This document shows positions 24,559 through 31,618 of a stretch of 64,000 nt of DNA, one piece after another. Made by a program: the position numbers and the translations under genes. The stretch's first letter is position 1; each line of letters begins with the position of its first letter. The stretch comes from Mycobacterium vicinigordonae (lineage in GTDB: Bacteria > Actinomycetota > Actinomycetes > Mycobacteriales > Mycobacteriaceae), in NCBI RefSeq assembly GCF_013466425.1, contig NZ_CP059165.1:2418001-2482000 (forward strand), given 5' to 3'. The notes under the pieces are model-generated. The model was given only the letters and a program-made list of their open reading frames with translations. It was not told the origin of the DNA and searched no databases.

Positions 24559-25212
24559 GTGATTACGCTGAGATCACCTATGTTGACTCCTGATGCCGCG
24601 GGTCCTCCCGGGACTGCCGTGCCAGCCCGCGAGCGGATACTGGGCGCCGCCTACGAGTTGTTCAGTCGACGTGGAATCCGTGCGGTGGGAACTGACGAGA
24701 TCATCGAGCGAGCCGGCGTGGCCAAAGCCACCCTGTACCGTCACTTCGCCACCAAGAATGCTTTGGTGCTGGCGGTGCTAGAGCGTCGCGAACAGCTGTG
24801 GACCCACGGCCTGATCGAGGAGCAGTCGGCGCTGCGAGGCAAAACGGCCGAGGAACAGTTGCTCGCCATTTTCGACGTTCTGCACGACTGGTTCCAGAAC
24901 CGCGACGGTTACGAGGGGTGCTCCTTCATCAATGTGCTGCTGGAGATGGGGCTCGATCACCCCGCCGGGCAGGCCAGCATCATCCATATCGACAATGTTC
25001 GCAAGATTGTGCGGGAACGCGCCGGCGCGGCGGGACTGCGCGATGCGGAGGATTTCGCCTGGTCATGGCATATCTTGATGAAGGGTGCCATCATCCTCGC
25101 CGCCGTCGGCGACCGAGAGGCGGCCCGTCGGGCCCAGGCGATGGCCCGCGACCTTATCGAACGGCACCGACCGGTGCACGCCAGCGACGTGACAGGCAGC
25201 GCGGAGAGCTGA
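24559..25212 (+). CDS. TetR/AcrR family transcriptional regulator
   Basis: The HTH is at residues ~25-70, with ERILGAAYELFSRRGIRAVG, TDEIIERAGVAKATLYRHF and a typical TLYRHFATKN recognition helix. The ligand domain includes EGCSFINVLLEMGLDHPAG, a pattern seen in a large actinobacterial TetR group of unknown ligand. The GTG at 24559 is given; an ATG at 24580 (MLTPDAAGP) is a plausible alternative. AGAC/GTCT palindromes upstream suggest autoregulation and control of the divergent STAS gene. It converges with DedA, one base between the stops. Confidence 0.86.
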   Translation: MITLRSPMLTPDAAGPPGTAVPARERILGAAYELFSRRGIRAVGTDEIIERAGVAKATLYRHFATKNALVLAVLERREQLWTHGLIEEQSALRGKTAEEQLLAIFDVLHDWFQNRDGYEGCSFINVLLEMGLDHPAGQASIIHIDNVRKIVRERAGAAGLRDAEDFAWSWHILMKGAIILAAVGDREAARRAQAMARDLIERHRPVHASDVTGSAES

Positions 25213-25213
25213 A

Positions 25214-25873
25214 TCAGGACGCCGCGGCGGCATCGGTCGTGCGCTTGTGTTCTTCCTCGAGTTCGGCAATTGCGCGTGAGGTGCGCTCGCGCATCAAGAT
25301 CGCGGCGGTGGCTCCGCAGACGACCGCGATCACCAGCGCGATCCACGAGAACCGCGACATGTACTTCTCGGCGGCCTCACCGGCGTAGTACACCAACGCG
25401 GTGGTGCCGCCCGCCCAGCAGATTCCGCCCGAGACGTTGGCCGCCAGGAACCGCGGATAGGGCATCTTCAACGCCCCGGCCAGCGGGCCGGCGAATATCC
25501 GTAGCAAAGCGACGAATCGACCAAAGAACACCGCGCGCACGCCCCAGCGATTGAAGGTGCGCTCGGCCAGCATCACGTGCCCAGGGCCGAAGTGCTTGGG
25601 GAAGCGGCGGCCGAGACGGTCGAACAGCGGCATCCCGAACCGGCGGCCAATCGAATAGCCGATCGAGTCACCGACCACCGCGCCGACCACCGCGGCGGCG
25701 CCGACACCAATCGGATTGACCGCTAGCTCGTGGTGCGATGACATCAACGCCGCGGTGACCAGCACGATCTCCCCAGGCAGCGGGATGCCCAGGCTCTCCA
25801 ATCCCACGACGCCGCCGACCACCAGATAGACCGCAAGGGGTGGGATCGAATCCAGCAGGGCCTGCACATCCAT
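25214..25873 (-). CDS. DedA family membrane protein
   Basis: This 219-residue inner-membrane protein carries the DedA/VTT signature: GEIVLVTAAL at the re-entrant hairpin, FGRFVALLRIFAGPLAGALK with the conserved Gly-Arg-Phe...Arg, and FLAANVSGGICWA. DedA proteins recycle undecaprenyl-phosphate or scramble lipids across the plasma membrane and are needed for envelope integrity. The C-terminal 30 residues are a charged cytosolic tail. It corresponds to Rv2637, and its neighbour STAS protein to Rv2638, so this pair marks conserved core DNA before the accessory block starts. Confidence 0.9.
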   Translation of the reverse strand: MDVQALLDSIPPLAVYLVVGGVVGLESLGIPLPGEIVLVTAALMSSHHELAVNPIGVGAAAVVGAVVGDSIGYSIGRRFGMPLFDRLGRRFPKHFGPGHVMLAERTFNRWGVRAVFFGRFVALLRIFAGPLAGALKMPYPRFLAANVSGGICWAGGTTALVYYAGEAAEKYMSRFSWIALVIAVVCGATAAILMRERTSRAIAELEEEHKRTTDAAAAS

Positions 25874-26030
25874 GGGTAAAGAATGCCTGACCGGCGGTGG
25901 CTCCGCGGCGCAACTGGGCCAAAGGTGGGCGGAGCCGATCTCCGTTGGCCTACTCGGGCCGTCACCTTCTGCTCCGAGCAGGACCGTTCACCATCCGGCA
26001 AGGTGGGCGGCCGGTGCGCGAAAGCTCAAA

Positions 26031-26828
26031 TCACGCCGAACCTTTGACGATCCGGTGCGGATTCTGCGGCCGCAGGAAGACGTCGTTGAGTGTCACGGTA
26101 CGCAACCCCCGGGAACGGATGATGTCGACCAATTGCCCGTAAACGTGGGTGACCGGTGGATGGTTGAGGTGGCCGATCACAATGTTCTGTGCAGTGAAGC
26201 TCTGATAGGCCATCCTGACGATGTCGGCCTCGGACCGCGGTGCGGAATCCCGGAGGTCACCGGACCACAGCGTCGGAGCCAGATAGCCCAAGTCAGCGGC
26301 CACCGCGTCGACCACCGGAGTGCGTCGGCCGTAGGGGGGCCGGTAATACGGGGTGGCGTCCACCCCGTAGGTGTTGCGCAGGAATGCGTCGGTGCTGCGG
26401 AGTTCCTCGGCGATCTGGCTTTTCGACAGCGTGGTCAAGTCGGGATGTGTCCACGTGTGGTTGCCCAGCTGGATCTGCCCCGAATCGACCAGCGGTCGCA
26501 ACAGCGCGGCATTTTCGGTCCACGACCGGTAACTGCCCGTGACGAAATAGGTGAGCCGCACGCCGGTGTCCTTGGCGAATTGCGTGTAAAGGCGCACCAC
26601 GTCAGGGTTGGATCCGTCGTCGACGGTCCACGCCAGCAGATTCCCGTTGCCAGGAAGTCTCTTCAATGCGCCGGCACCGGGCAGATCGACACGTGATCCA
26701 GGGTCAGGGGACGGCGCCATCGGCCGAATGTCGGCGCGCGCCAGCGGTGTTGTGTACCCAGGGAGTCCGATGGCCGCCACCGTCGCGGCCATTGCGACCA
26801 GGAGCCGCCGCCGGTCGAATTCGCCCAC
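26031..26828 (-). CDS. Exported polysaccharide deacetylase (NodB domain)
   Basis: This 265-residue protein has a twin-Arg-like leader (FDRRRLLVAMAATV) with cleavage after LARAD, so export by Tat or Sec is expected. The NodB catalytic set is visible: TVDDGSNPDVV (Asp-Asp), HTWTHPDL (the H-x3-H metal site, with NHTWTH), and RPPYGRRTP (the R-P-P-Y-G motif). It should be a metal-dependent deacetylase of peptidoglycan or another N-acetylated glycan. The gene has no operon partner. Divergent from the IclR gene, with a 388-base spacer. Confidence 0.88.
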   Translation of the reverse strand: MGEFDRRRLLVAMAATVAAIGLPGYTTPLARADIRPMAPSPDPGSRVDLPGAGALKRLPGNGNLLAWTVDDGSNPDVVRLYTQFAKDTGVRLTYFVTGSYRSWTENAALLRPLVDSGQIQLGNHTWTHPDLTTLSKSQIAEELRSTDAFLRNTYGVDATPYYRPPYGRRTPVVDAVAADLGYLAPTLWSGDLRDSAPRSEADIVRMAYQSFTAQNIVIGHLNHPPVTHVYGQLVDIIRSRGLRTVTLNDVFLRPQNPHRIVKGSA

Positions 26829-27216
26829 GTGTCTTCTCCCGATTACCCCAAACTCCCGATCAGGCTAGACGTTGGGCCGATTAACTTCGTCGGAGCGGGT
26901 GAAGTGTCGCGCGACTCTATATCAAGCCGTGACGTTCGGGAGTTGGCCAATTGGTAAACCCCGGACTGGTCGTCCACTCGTGTTGACGCCGCCCGAGCGA
27001 CCATCCGTTGCGCAATTCCCGCAGCCGTGCGTTCGGCCGGATGCTAAGCGCGCCGCGTTGCCGACCAGCCATGATTCCCCGACCACCAAGCAACGCGACG
27101 CTGCGAGAACGGTATCGGGGATTCGCGGACAATATGCCGTTTTCGCGACAACTGTTGCAGCAGCCACCATGTCGGGTGTGGCACGGCACACGGAATCCGG
27201 GGGATAGGCTCGATGG
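26829..27216. other. Divergent spacer between deacetylase and IclR genes
   Basis: There is no supported gene in 388 bases. At its right end TAGGCT (27205-27210) lies six bases before the ATG of the IclR gene, fitting a -10 box of a leaderless mRNA; no good -35 is seen. The remainder shows no repeat or hairpin that I trust. Confidence 0.5.
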
Positions 27217-27981
27217 ATGCGGAAAGAGCCGCCGCAGTACCCGATCGAGTCGGTGGACAACGCGCTGAGGCTGTTGTTGCTGCTGGGCGAGCAACCGCAA
27301 ATCCGGCTCAGTGAGGCGACGCGGTACTTGGGGGTAGCCTCCTCCACCGCGCACCGCCTGCTGGCGATGCTGGCTTATCGCGGCTTTGTCCGACAAGATC
27401 CGGACTCCAAGGCCTACCTGCCCGGACCGGCGCTCACCGGAGTGGCGTTCGCTATCTTCGGGCGCATCGACATTCAGCGTGCCGCGGTGCCGGTTATGCG
27501 CGAGCTCAGCGACCGATTGGGAGAGTCCGTCCACGTTGGGATGCTCGACGGGGCCGGCGTGCGCTTCGTCGCCGCAATCGAAGGACCCAAGGCCGTCCGG
27601 GTGGCATCCCGGCTGGGACGCACCCTGCCGGCGCACTGCACCTCGACGGGCAAGGCGCTGCTGGCGCAGCTGTCCGAACCCGAACTGCGGCAACTACTTC
27701 CGGAAGAGACGTTGCCTACCATCACGTCGCGGTCGATCAGCAACCGTACGCGTCTGGAAGACGAGCTCTTCCGCATCCGCGGGCAGGGTTACGCCACCAA
27801 TCGCGAGGAGAGCGAGGAAGGCGTCGCCTCGGTCGCGGTGCCGATACCGACGCGCGCGCCCGGGATGCTGCTCGCGCTGAACGCTGCAGCGCCGCAGAAC
27901 CGATTGCCGGCCAAGAAATATCCGGTGGTGGCGGCCGCACTTGTCGAGGCGGCCAACCAAATTAGCGATCAGCTGGGCTAA
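27217..27981 (+). CDS. IclR family transcriptional regulator
   Basis: The 254-residue regulator has an N-terminal winged HTH (about 10-70; SVDNALRLLLLLGEQP, then ATRYLGVASSTAHRLLAML) and the IclR effector domain with LPAHCTSTGKALLAQL, the conserved ligand-loop motif, and REESEEGVASVAVPI. IclR proteins often control aromatic-acid catabolism, including pca and phthalate genes. It converges on the dioxygenase operon with a 4-base overlap of stops and is the only regulator beside it, so it is the likely pathway regulator. It is probably transcribed as a leaderless mRNA (-10 at 27205). Confidence 0.87.
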   Translation: MRKEPPQYPIESVDNALRLLLLLGEQPQIRLSEATRYLGVASSTAHRLLAMLAYRGFVRQDPDSKAYLPGPALTGVAFAIFGRIDIQRAAVPVMRELSDRLGESVHVGMLDGAGVRFVAAIEGPKAVRVASRLGRTLPAHCTSTGKALLAQLSEPELRQLLPEETLPTITSRSISNRTRLEDELFRIRGQGYATNREESEEGVASVAVPIPTRAPGMLLALNAAAPQNRLPAKKYPVVAAALVEAANQISDQLG

Positions 27982-28706
27982 GCGCTCGACCGCGCGACCT
28001 CGTGCCGCCACGCCGACTCGACGTTGAAGCCAGAGCCCAAGTTCGGCAAGTCGTCCCAATCTTCGTCGGCGATTTCGCGCAGAGTTCCGCCGGCCGCGCG
28101 CACCCGCAGCGACATACGGGCCAGTTCGTTCAGGCTGATCGCCTGCAACACGGCCTGCTCGGTGGTGCCGGCGGTGCTGGTGATGCCGTGCCCACGGCAG
28201 ATCACTATCGGAGCATCGCCCATCGCGGCCACCATCTCCCGACCCAGGCGCGAATCACGGATCAGCACAGCCCGTTGGTACACCGGTACTCCGCCGCGGG
28301 CCAGCCGGGCTCCGGGAATGTCGTACGCCCCGTAGATGGGGCGCAACGTGATACCGGCCAGGTCCGCGGCCACCACGGCTGGAGGGTGCAGGTGCGCGAC
28401 GGCCCGATGCCGCGGGTCGGCCCGCATCGTTTCGGTGTGGATCGGCAATTCGTTGGGAACCCGGTATTCGTCGAGTTCGCCTGCGGCGCCGGGCTTCCCG
28501 TCGAAGGTCACCAGCCGGATGTCGTCGGGGCGGGTGTAGGCAACCCCGGTGTCGGAGTCGCTACGGCACCGGATCAGCAGGTGCTCGTCGTCAACTCGCA
28601 GGCTGAGGTGGCCCAGTATGCCGTCGACCAGGCCGCGGGACGCGGCGACTCGGCAGGCCTGAGCGAGGAGCGCGCGTTCGTGTTCAAGCAAGCCGGAACC
28701 CCCCAT
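27978..28706 (-). CDS. Class II aldolase/adducin family protein, candidate dihydroxy-aromatic-acid decarboxylase
   Basis: This 242-residue protein has the zinc-aldolase fold, with metal ligands in VAHLHPPAV (H-x-H) and the third His in CRGHGITS; the acidic residue region is NELPIHTETMRAD. Classical members split fuculose- or ribulose-phosphates. In actinobacterial phthalate operons a protein of this class (PhtC) is, to my knowledge, the 3,4-dihydroxyphthalate decarboxylase, which yields protocatechuate. As the last gene of a dioxygenase-diol dehydrogenase operon next to pcaHGB, the decarboxylase reading fits best, but it is inference. It overlaps the SDR gene by 23 bases. Confidence 0.75.
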   Translation of the reverse strand: MGGSGLLEHERALLAQACRVAASRGLVDGILGHLSLRVDDEHLLIRCRSDSDTGVAYTRPDDIRLVTFDGKPGAAGELDEYRVPNELPIHTETMRADPRHRAVAHLHPPAVVAADLAGITLRPIYGAYDIPGARLARGGVPVYQRAVLIRDSRLGREMVAAMGDAPIVICRGHGITSTAGTTEQAVLQAISLNELARMSLRVRAAGGTLREIADEDWDDLPNLGSGFNVESAWRHEVARSSA

Positions 28707-29469
28707 CTGGGTGGATGGTTTCGCCGGTGAGACCGCGGGAGCGGTCGGCGGCTAAAAACACATAACTCCATGCATGGTCTTCGCCGGACAGCGCGACGCG
28801 CAGCGGGGTGCGGGCGGCAAGATCGGTTGCCCTGCCGACAGAGTCGTCGAGACGCACCTGGTCGAGGCCCAGCGCGGCCAGGCCGCGCAGGTCGGTGTTC
28901 AGGGTCCCACCCGGCGCCACGCCGTTGACGCGGATCTGCGGCGCCAGTTCATGAGCCAGCGCGGTCACCAGCCCGCGTACCGCGAACTTCGACGACACGT
29001 ATAGCACGCCACCGCGGCCCGGATAGTACGCGGACGTGGACTCGGTCAACACGATCGAGGGGCCCGTCCCGTCTCGCAGCCGAGGTAGTGCCGCTTGGAC
29101 CGACTGCAAGTGGCTGAGCACGTTGGTACGGAACATCTCCTCGAATGCGGGGGACAGCTCGTCGGCGCCGATGTCGGCGAGTCTGCGGTAGAAGTCGAAG
29201 ACACCGACACAGTGCACCAGGGTGTCCAGGCCGCCGTAGCGGTCTACCGTGGCGCTGACTGCCTGCTCGTTGGCCTCCCGGGTGACGGCATCACCTTCGA
29301 TCACCGGGATGTCGGGGAACTCCGCGCGGAGGTGGTTGCATTTGTCCCGATCATGTTCCAGAACAGCTATTTTCGCGCCTTCATCACGAAACGCGTCGAC
29401 GACGGCGCGGCCGATCCCGGAGCCCGCGCCCACGATTAGGGCCCGTTTGTCCTGTAGCCACCCGGTCAT
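28684..29469 (-). CDS. SDR family cis-dihydrodiol dehydrogenase
   Basis: The 261-residue short-chain dehydrogenase has the NAD motif GAGSGIGRAVVDAF, Asp/Glu for NAD preference in IAVLEHDRDK, the catalytic Ser in VLTESTSAYYPG and the YVSSK catalytic Tyr/Lys pair. The pattern of the HCVGVFDFYRRLADI stretch and EEMFRTNVLSHLQSVQ resembles BphB/HcaB-type diol dehydrogenases, which re-aromatise the cis-dihydrodiol made by the dioxygenase to a catechol while reducing NAD. The ATG at 29469 overlaps the stop of the 77-residue gene by four bases, tying it into the operon. Confidence 0.85.
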   Translation of the reverse strand: MTGWLQDKRALIVGAGSGIGRAVVDAFRDEGAKIAVLEHDRDKCNHLRAEFPDIPVIEGDAVTREANEQAVSATVDRYGGLDTLVHCVGVFDFYRRLADIGADELSPAFEEMFRTNVLSHLQSVQAALPRLRDGTGPSIVLTESTSAYYPGRGGVLYVSSKFAVRGLVTALAHELAPQIRVNGVAPGGTLNTDLRGLAALGLDQVRLDDSVGRATDLAARTPLRVALSGEDHAWSYVFLAADRSRGLTGETIHPDGGFRLA

Positions 29470-29699
29470 GGTTGAGGGTCATCCGGCAACAAAGGGGTCT
29501 GCGCGCTACCGACCATAGCCGCCAGCGTACGGGGGTTCTGCCAGGTCAGTGCCTCGACCTCGAGGGCGTCCAGGGTGATCTGGCGGCCGCTTCGGGGCGC
29601 GGTGATCAACAGCCGCGAGCCGTTGCGGGTGTCCACCCGCTGGACCACCACCTCAGTGAATTCGTTTGCCACACTGATGGGCTCGCCGACTGGATTCAT
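29466..29699 (-). CDS. Unknown 77-residue protein within the dioxygenase operon
   Basis: The ORF from the ATG at 29699 (MNPVGEPISVANEF) overlaps the beta-subunit stop and the SDR start, each by ATGA, so it is almost certainly translated. It has no cysteine, so it is not a Rieske or plant-type ferredoxin. It has no signal peptide or membrane segment. The sequence looks like a small beta-rich domain (EVVVQRVDTRNGSRLLITAP) followed by a helix (LDALEVEALTWQNPRTLAAM). I do not recognise the family. A role in assembling, stabilising or electron-coupling the dioxygenase is possible only by position. Confidence 0.7.
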   Translation of the reverse strand: MNPVGEPISVANEFTEVVVQRVDTRNGSRLLITAPRSGRQITLDALEVEALTWQNPRTLAAMVGSAQTPLLPDDPQP

Positions 29700-30214
29700 A
29701 AGAACACCGCCAGGTTCTGCATCCGCAATACCGATTCGTCCGCGAAGATCGTGCGGCGGGCCAACTTCCAGCCTTGCTCGCTGCGTCGCAGCAAGTCCTC
29801 GCGCCCGCAGGACAACAATGCGCTCTCGTTGACGTCGCCGCGGCTGCGGAACAGCAGTTCGGCCGACTCGACAAGCAGTTCCGCCGGATCGTCGGAGGCG
29901 AAAGTGCGTACGTTGGTGATGAAGTGGCGCAGCCGCGAGGGCGGGTCCTCCGCCCAGACATGCTCGGTGCCCATCCGCGCCACCCGATGGCTCAACGAGT
30001 ATTTGTCTTCGTCGAAGTGGTCCATCCCGGGCGAAGTGTCGAATCCGGCGCCGCGCGCGGTAGTGACCCGCACTGGCATGACGTAGCGGATGTCGTCGGT
30101 CATGGTGGCCAGCCACGCCTCGTACTGTTGGGCATCCAGCAGGTAGGCTTCGTCGACCAGGAACTGATGCGCCTGCAGGTGCCGAATATCGTTGAAAGGC
30201 AGCGGCTTTCTCAC
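29696..30214 (-). CDS. Ring-hydroxylating dioxygenase beta subunit
   Basis: This 172-residue protein has the cone-shaped SnoaL/NTF2-like fold of dioxygenase beta subunits. Diagnostic parts are the N-terminal HQFLVDEAYLLDAQQYEAWL, the DIRYVMPVRVTTARG strand, and RLRHFITNVR near the middle. Beta subunits are structural and complete the alpha3-beta3 oxygenase. It starts four bases after the alpha-subunit stop and overlaps the 77-residue gene. No residue in the sequence is expected to be catalytic. Confidence 0.88.
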   Translation of the reverse strand: MRKPLPFNDIRHLQAHQFLVDEAYLLDAQQYEAWLATMTDDIRYVMPVRVTTARGAGFDTSPGMDHFDEDKYSLSHRVARMGTEHVWAEDPPSRLRHFITNVRTFASDDPAELLVESAELLFRSRGDVNESALLSCGREDLLRRSEQGWKLARRTIFADESVLRMQNLAVFL

Positions 30215-30218
30215 TATC

Positions 30219-31535
30219 TCACACCGCCTCCAGCTGCTGCGCCCACAGCTTGAGCAACTCGCGCTGGTTGTATTCGTTGTAGCCGACCTGCGCGCGGCCC
30301 GGACCGTGGAAGGACTCCGGGCTCAGCGCGGCGATGACCGGACTATCGTCGGCCAGCAGGCCCATCCGGCTGTTGAGCAGCAGTCGACGGGCCATCGAGC
30401 CGCCCGCGGTGGTGGTCAGCGACACCCAGTTCTCCACGTCGTCCTGTTCGAACATGCCGGTGGACCCGAAGCACATCAGATACGCCTTGTAGGAGTCTTT
30501 CTTGAACTGCTCGGGTGCGGCGGCGTCCACCGCGAACCACGAGTACACCTCAGTTTCGTTCGCGCTGATCGGCTGCCATTGCCGGATCGAGATGAATGGC
30601 AGCACCTGATCGGTGCCGGGCAGCTTCGGCCAGTTGTGCACGAAGCTCAGATTGGGAAAGCAGGTGGCCGCCGAGAACATGAAGCCGTCCTGTGCGACTA
30701 CCTGCTGCTGGCGCGGCGACCAGACTTCTTTGATGCGGCTGATCATTTCGTCGGGATAGCCGACGTAGCGCATGCGCTCCTCAAAACCGCCCGGCGGCAG
30801 CTTATAAGTGGTGCCGCCGCCCCGGTTCGCCCAGTAGGTGGCGCCGTCCTTGCGCTTCTGCGCCTTGGGTTCCCGAAACAACCCGATCTCGACGATCGAG
30901 GCGTGGGTATGGGGCGTGTGGTACATGTCGCCGGAAAAGTTCTCGGCGCCGATCTTCCAGTTCGCCTTGATCCGCCAGCGTTGCGGCCCACGCACTTCCA
31001 GGCCGCCGATGCTCTGCTTGCTGTAGAAGTCCAGATAGAAGGTGAAGTCGCCGAGGAATTCGGTCAGCGGGGGCGCGTGCGCATCCAGGCTGATGAACAT
31101 CAAGCCGTTGTACATTGCGAAATTCGGTGCCGGCAAAAGCGATTGGTCCTTGGGGAAGCCCGCGTCGCCGCCATAGGCGTCGCGGTGGAACGGCAGGCCG
31201 GTGAGCCGGCCGTCGTTGCGGTAGGTCCAACCGTGGTACGGGCAGCGGAAATTGGACGCATTGCCCATCTCGGCGCGACAAACCTGCATGCCGCGATGCA
31301 GGCACATGTTGAACAGTGCACGCACCCGGCGCTGCGAGTCTCGGGTGATGATGAACGAATCGTCGAGCACCCGGCGCACCACGTAGTCGCCGTCCTGCGG
31401 GATCTCCGATTCGTGCCCGACGAACATCCACGCGCGGTTGAACAACCGCTCCTTCTCCAGCGCGAAAATGTCCTGGTCGTTGTAGATGTGCGCAGGGATC
31501 ATGCCGCGACGGACATGCTCGAAGACGTCGTCCAC
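30219..31535 (-). CDS. Rieske non-haem iron ring-hydroxylating dioxygenase alpha subunit
   Basis: This 438-residue catalytic subunit has a Rieske [2Fe-2S] motif at C78-x-H80 (CLHRG) and C98-x2-H101 (CPYHGW). The mononuclear-iron site is D203-x2-H206-x4-H211 (GDMYHTPHTH), with the third ligand probably an Asp in MFEQDDVENW. It would insert O2 into an aromatic ring to give a cis-dihydrodiol. The overall pattern recalls the NidA/PhtAa-like actinobacterial enzymes; the substrate (phthalate, benzoate-like or polycyclic) cannot be fixed. No ferredoxin or reductase gene is adjacent, so electrons must come from elsewhere (the nearest ferredoxin is at 38867). First gene of the operon. Confidence 0.9.
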   Translation of the reverse strand: MDDVFEHVRRGMIPAHIYNDQDIFALEKERLFNRAWMFVGHESEIPQDGDYVVRRVLDDSFIITRDSQRRVRALFNMCLHRGMQVCRAEMGNASNFRCPYHGWTYRNDGRLTGLPFHRDAYGGDAGFPKDQSLLPAPNFAMYNGLMFISLDAHAPPLTEFLGDFTFYLDFYSKQSIGGLEVRGPQRWRIKANWKIGAENFSGDMYHTPHTHASIVEIGLFREPKAQKRKDGATYWANRGGGTTYKLPPGGFEERMRYVGYPDEMISRIKEVWSPRQQQVVAQDGFMFSAATCFPNLSFVHNWPKLPGTDQVLPFISIRQWQPISANETEVYSWFAVDAAAPEQFKKDSYKAYLMCFGSTGMFEQDDVENWVSLTTTAGGSMARRLLLNSRMGLLADDSPVIAALSPESFHGPGRAQVGYNEYNQRELLKLWAQQLEAV

Positions 31536-31543
31536 GGGACCCC

Positions 31544-31564
31544 TCTCTGTCTGCTCTACAGAGA
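31544..31564. promoter_or_regulatory. Operator candidate before the dioxygenase operon
   Basis: TCTCTGT-CTGCTCT-ACAGAGA is a perfect 7-bp inverted repeat with a 7-base spacer, ending nine bases before the alpha-subunit ATG (31535). A related half-site, ACAGTAGAGAA, follows at 31575-31585. IclR regulators often bind such sites, and the IclR gene at the far end of the operon is the candidate. Confidence 0.55.
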
Positions 31565-31618
31565 ATATCTCCGAACAGTAGAGAATGGGTGAGAGCGGGC
31601 TGCTCCTCGATCGGGAAG

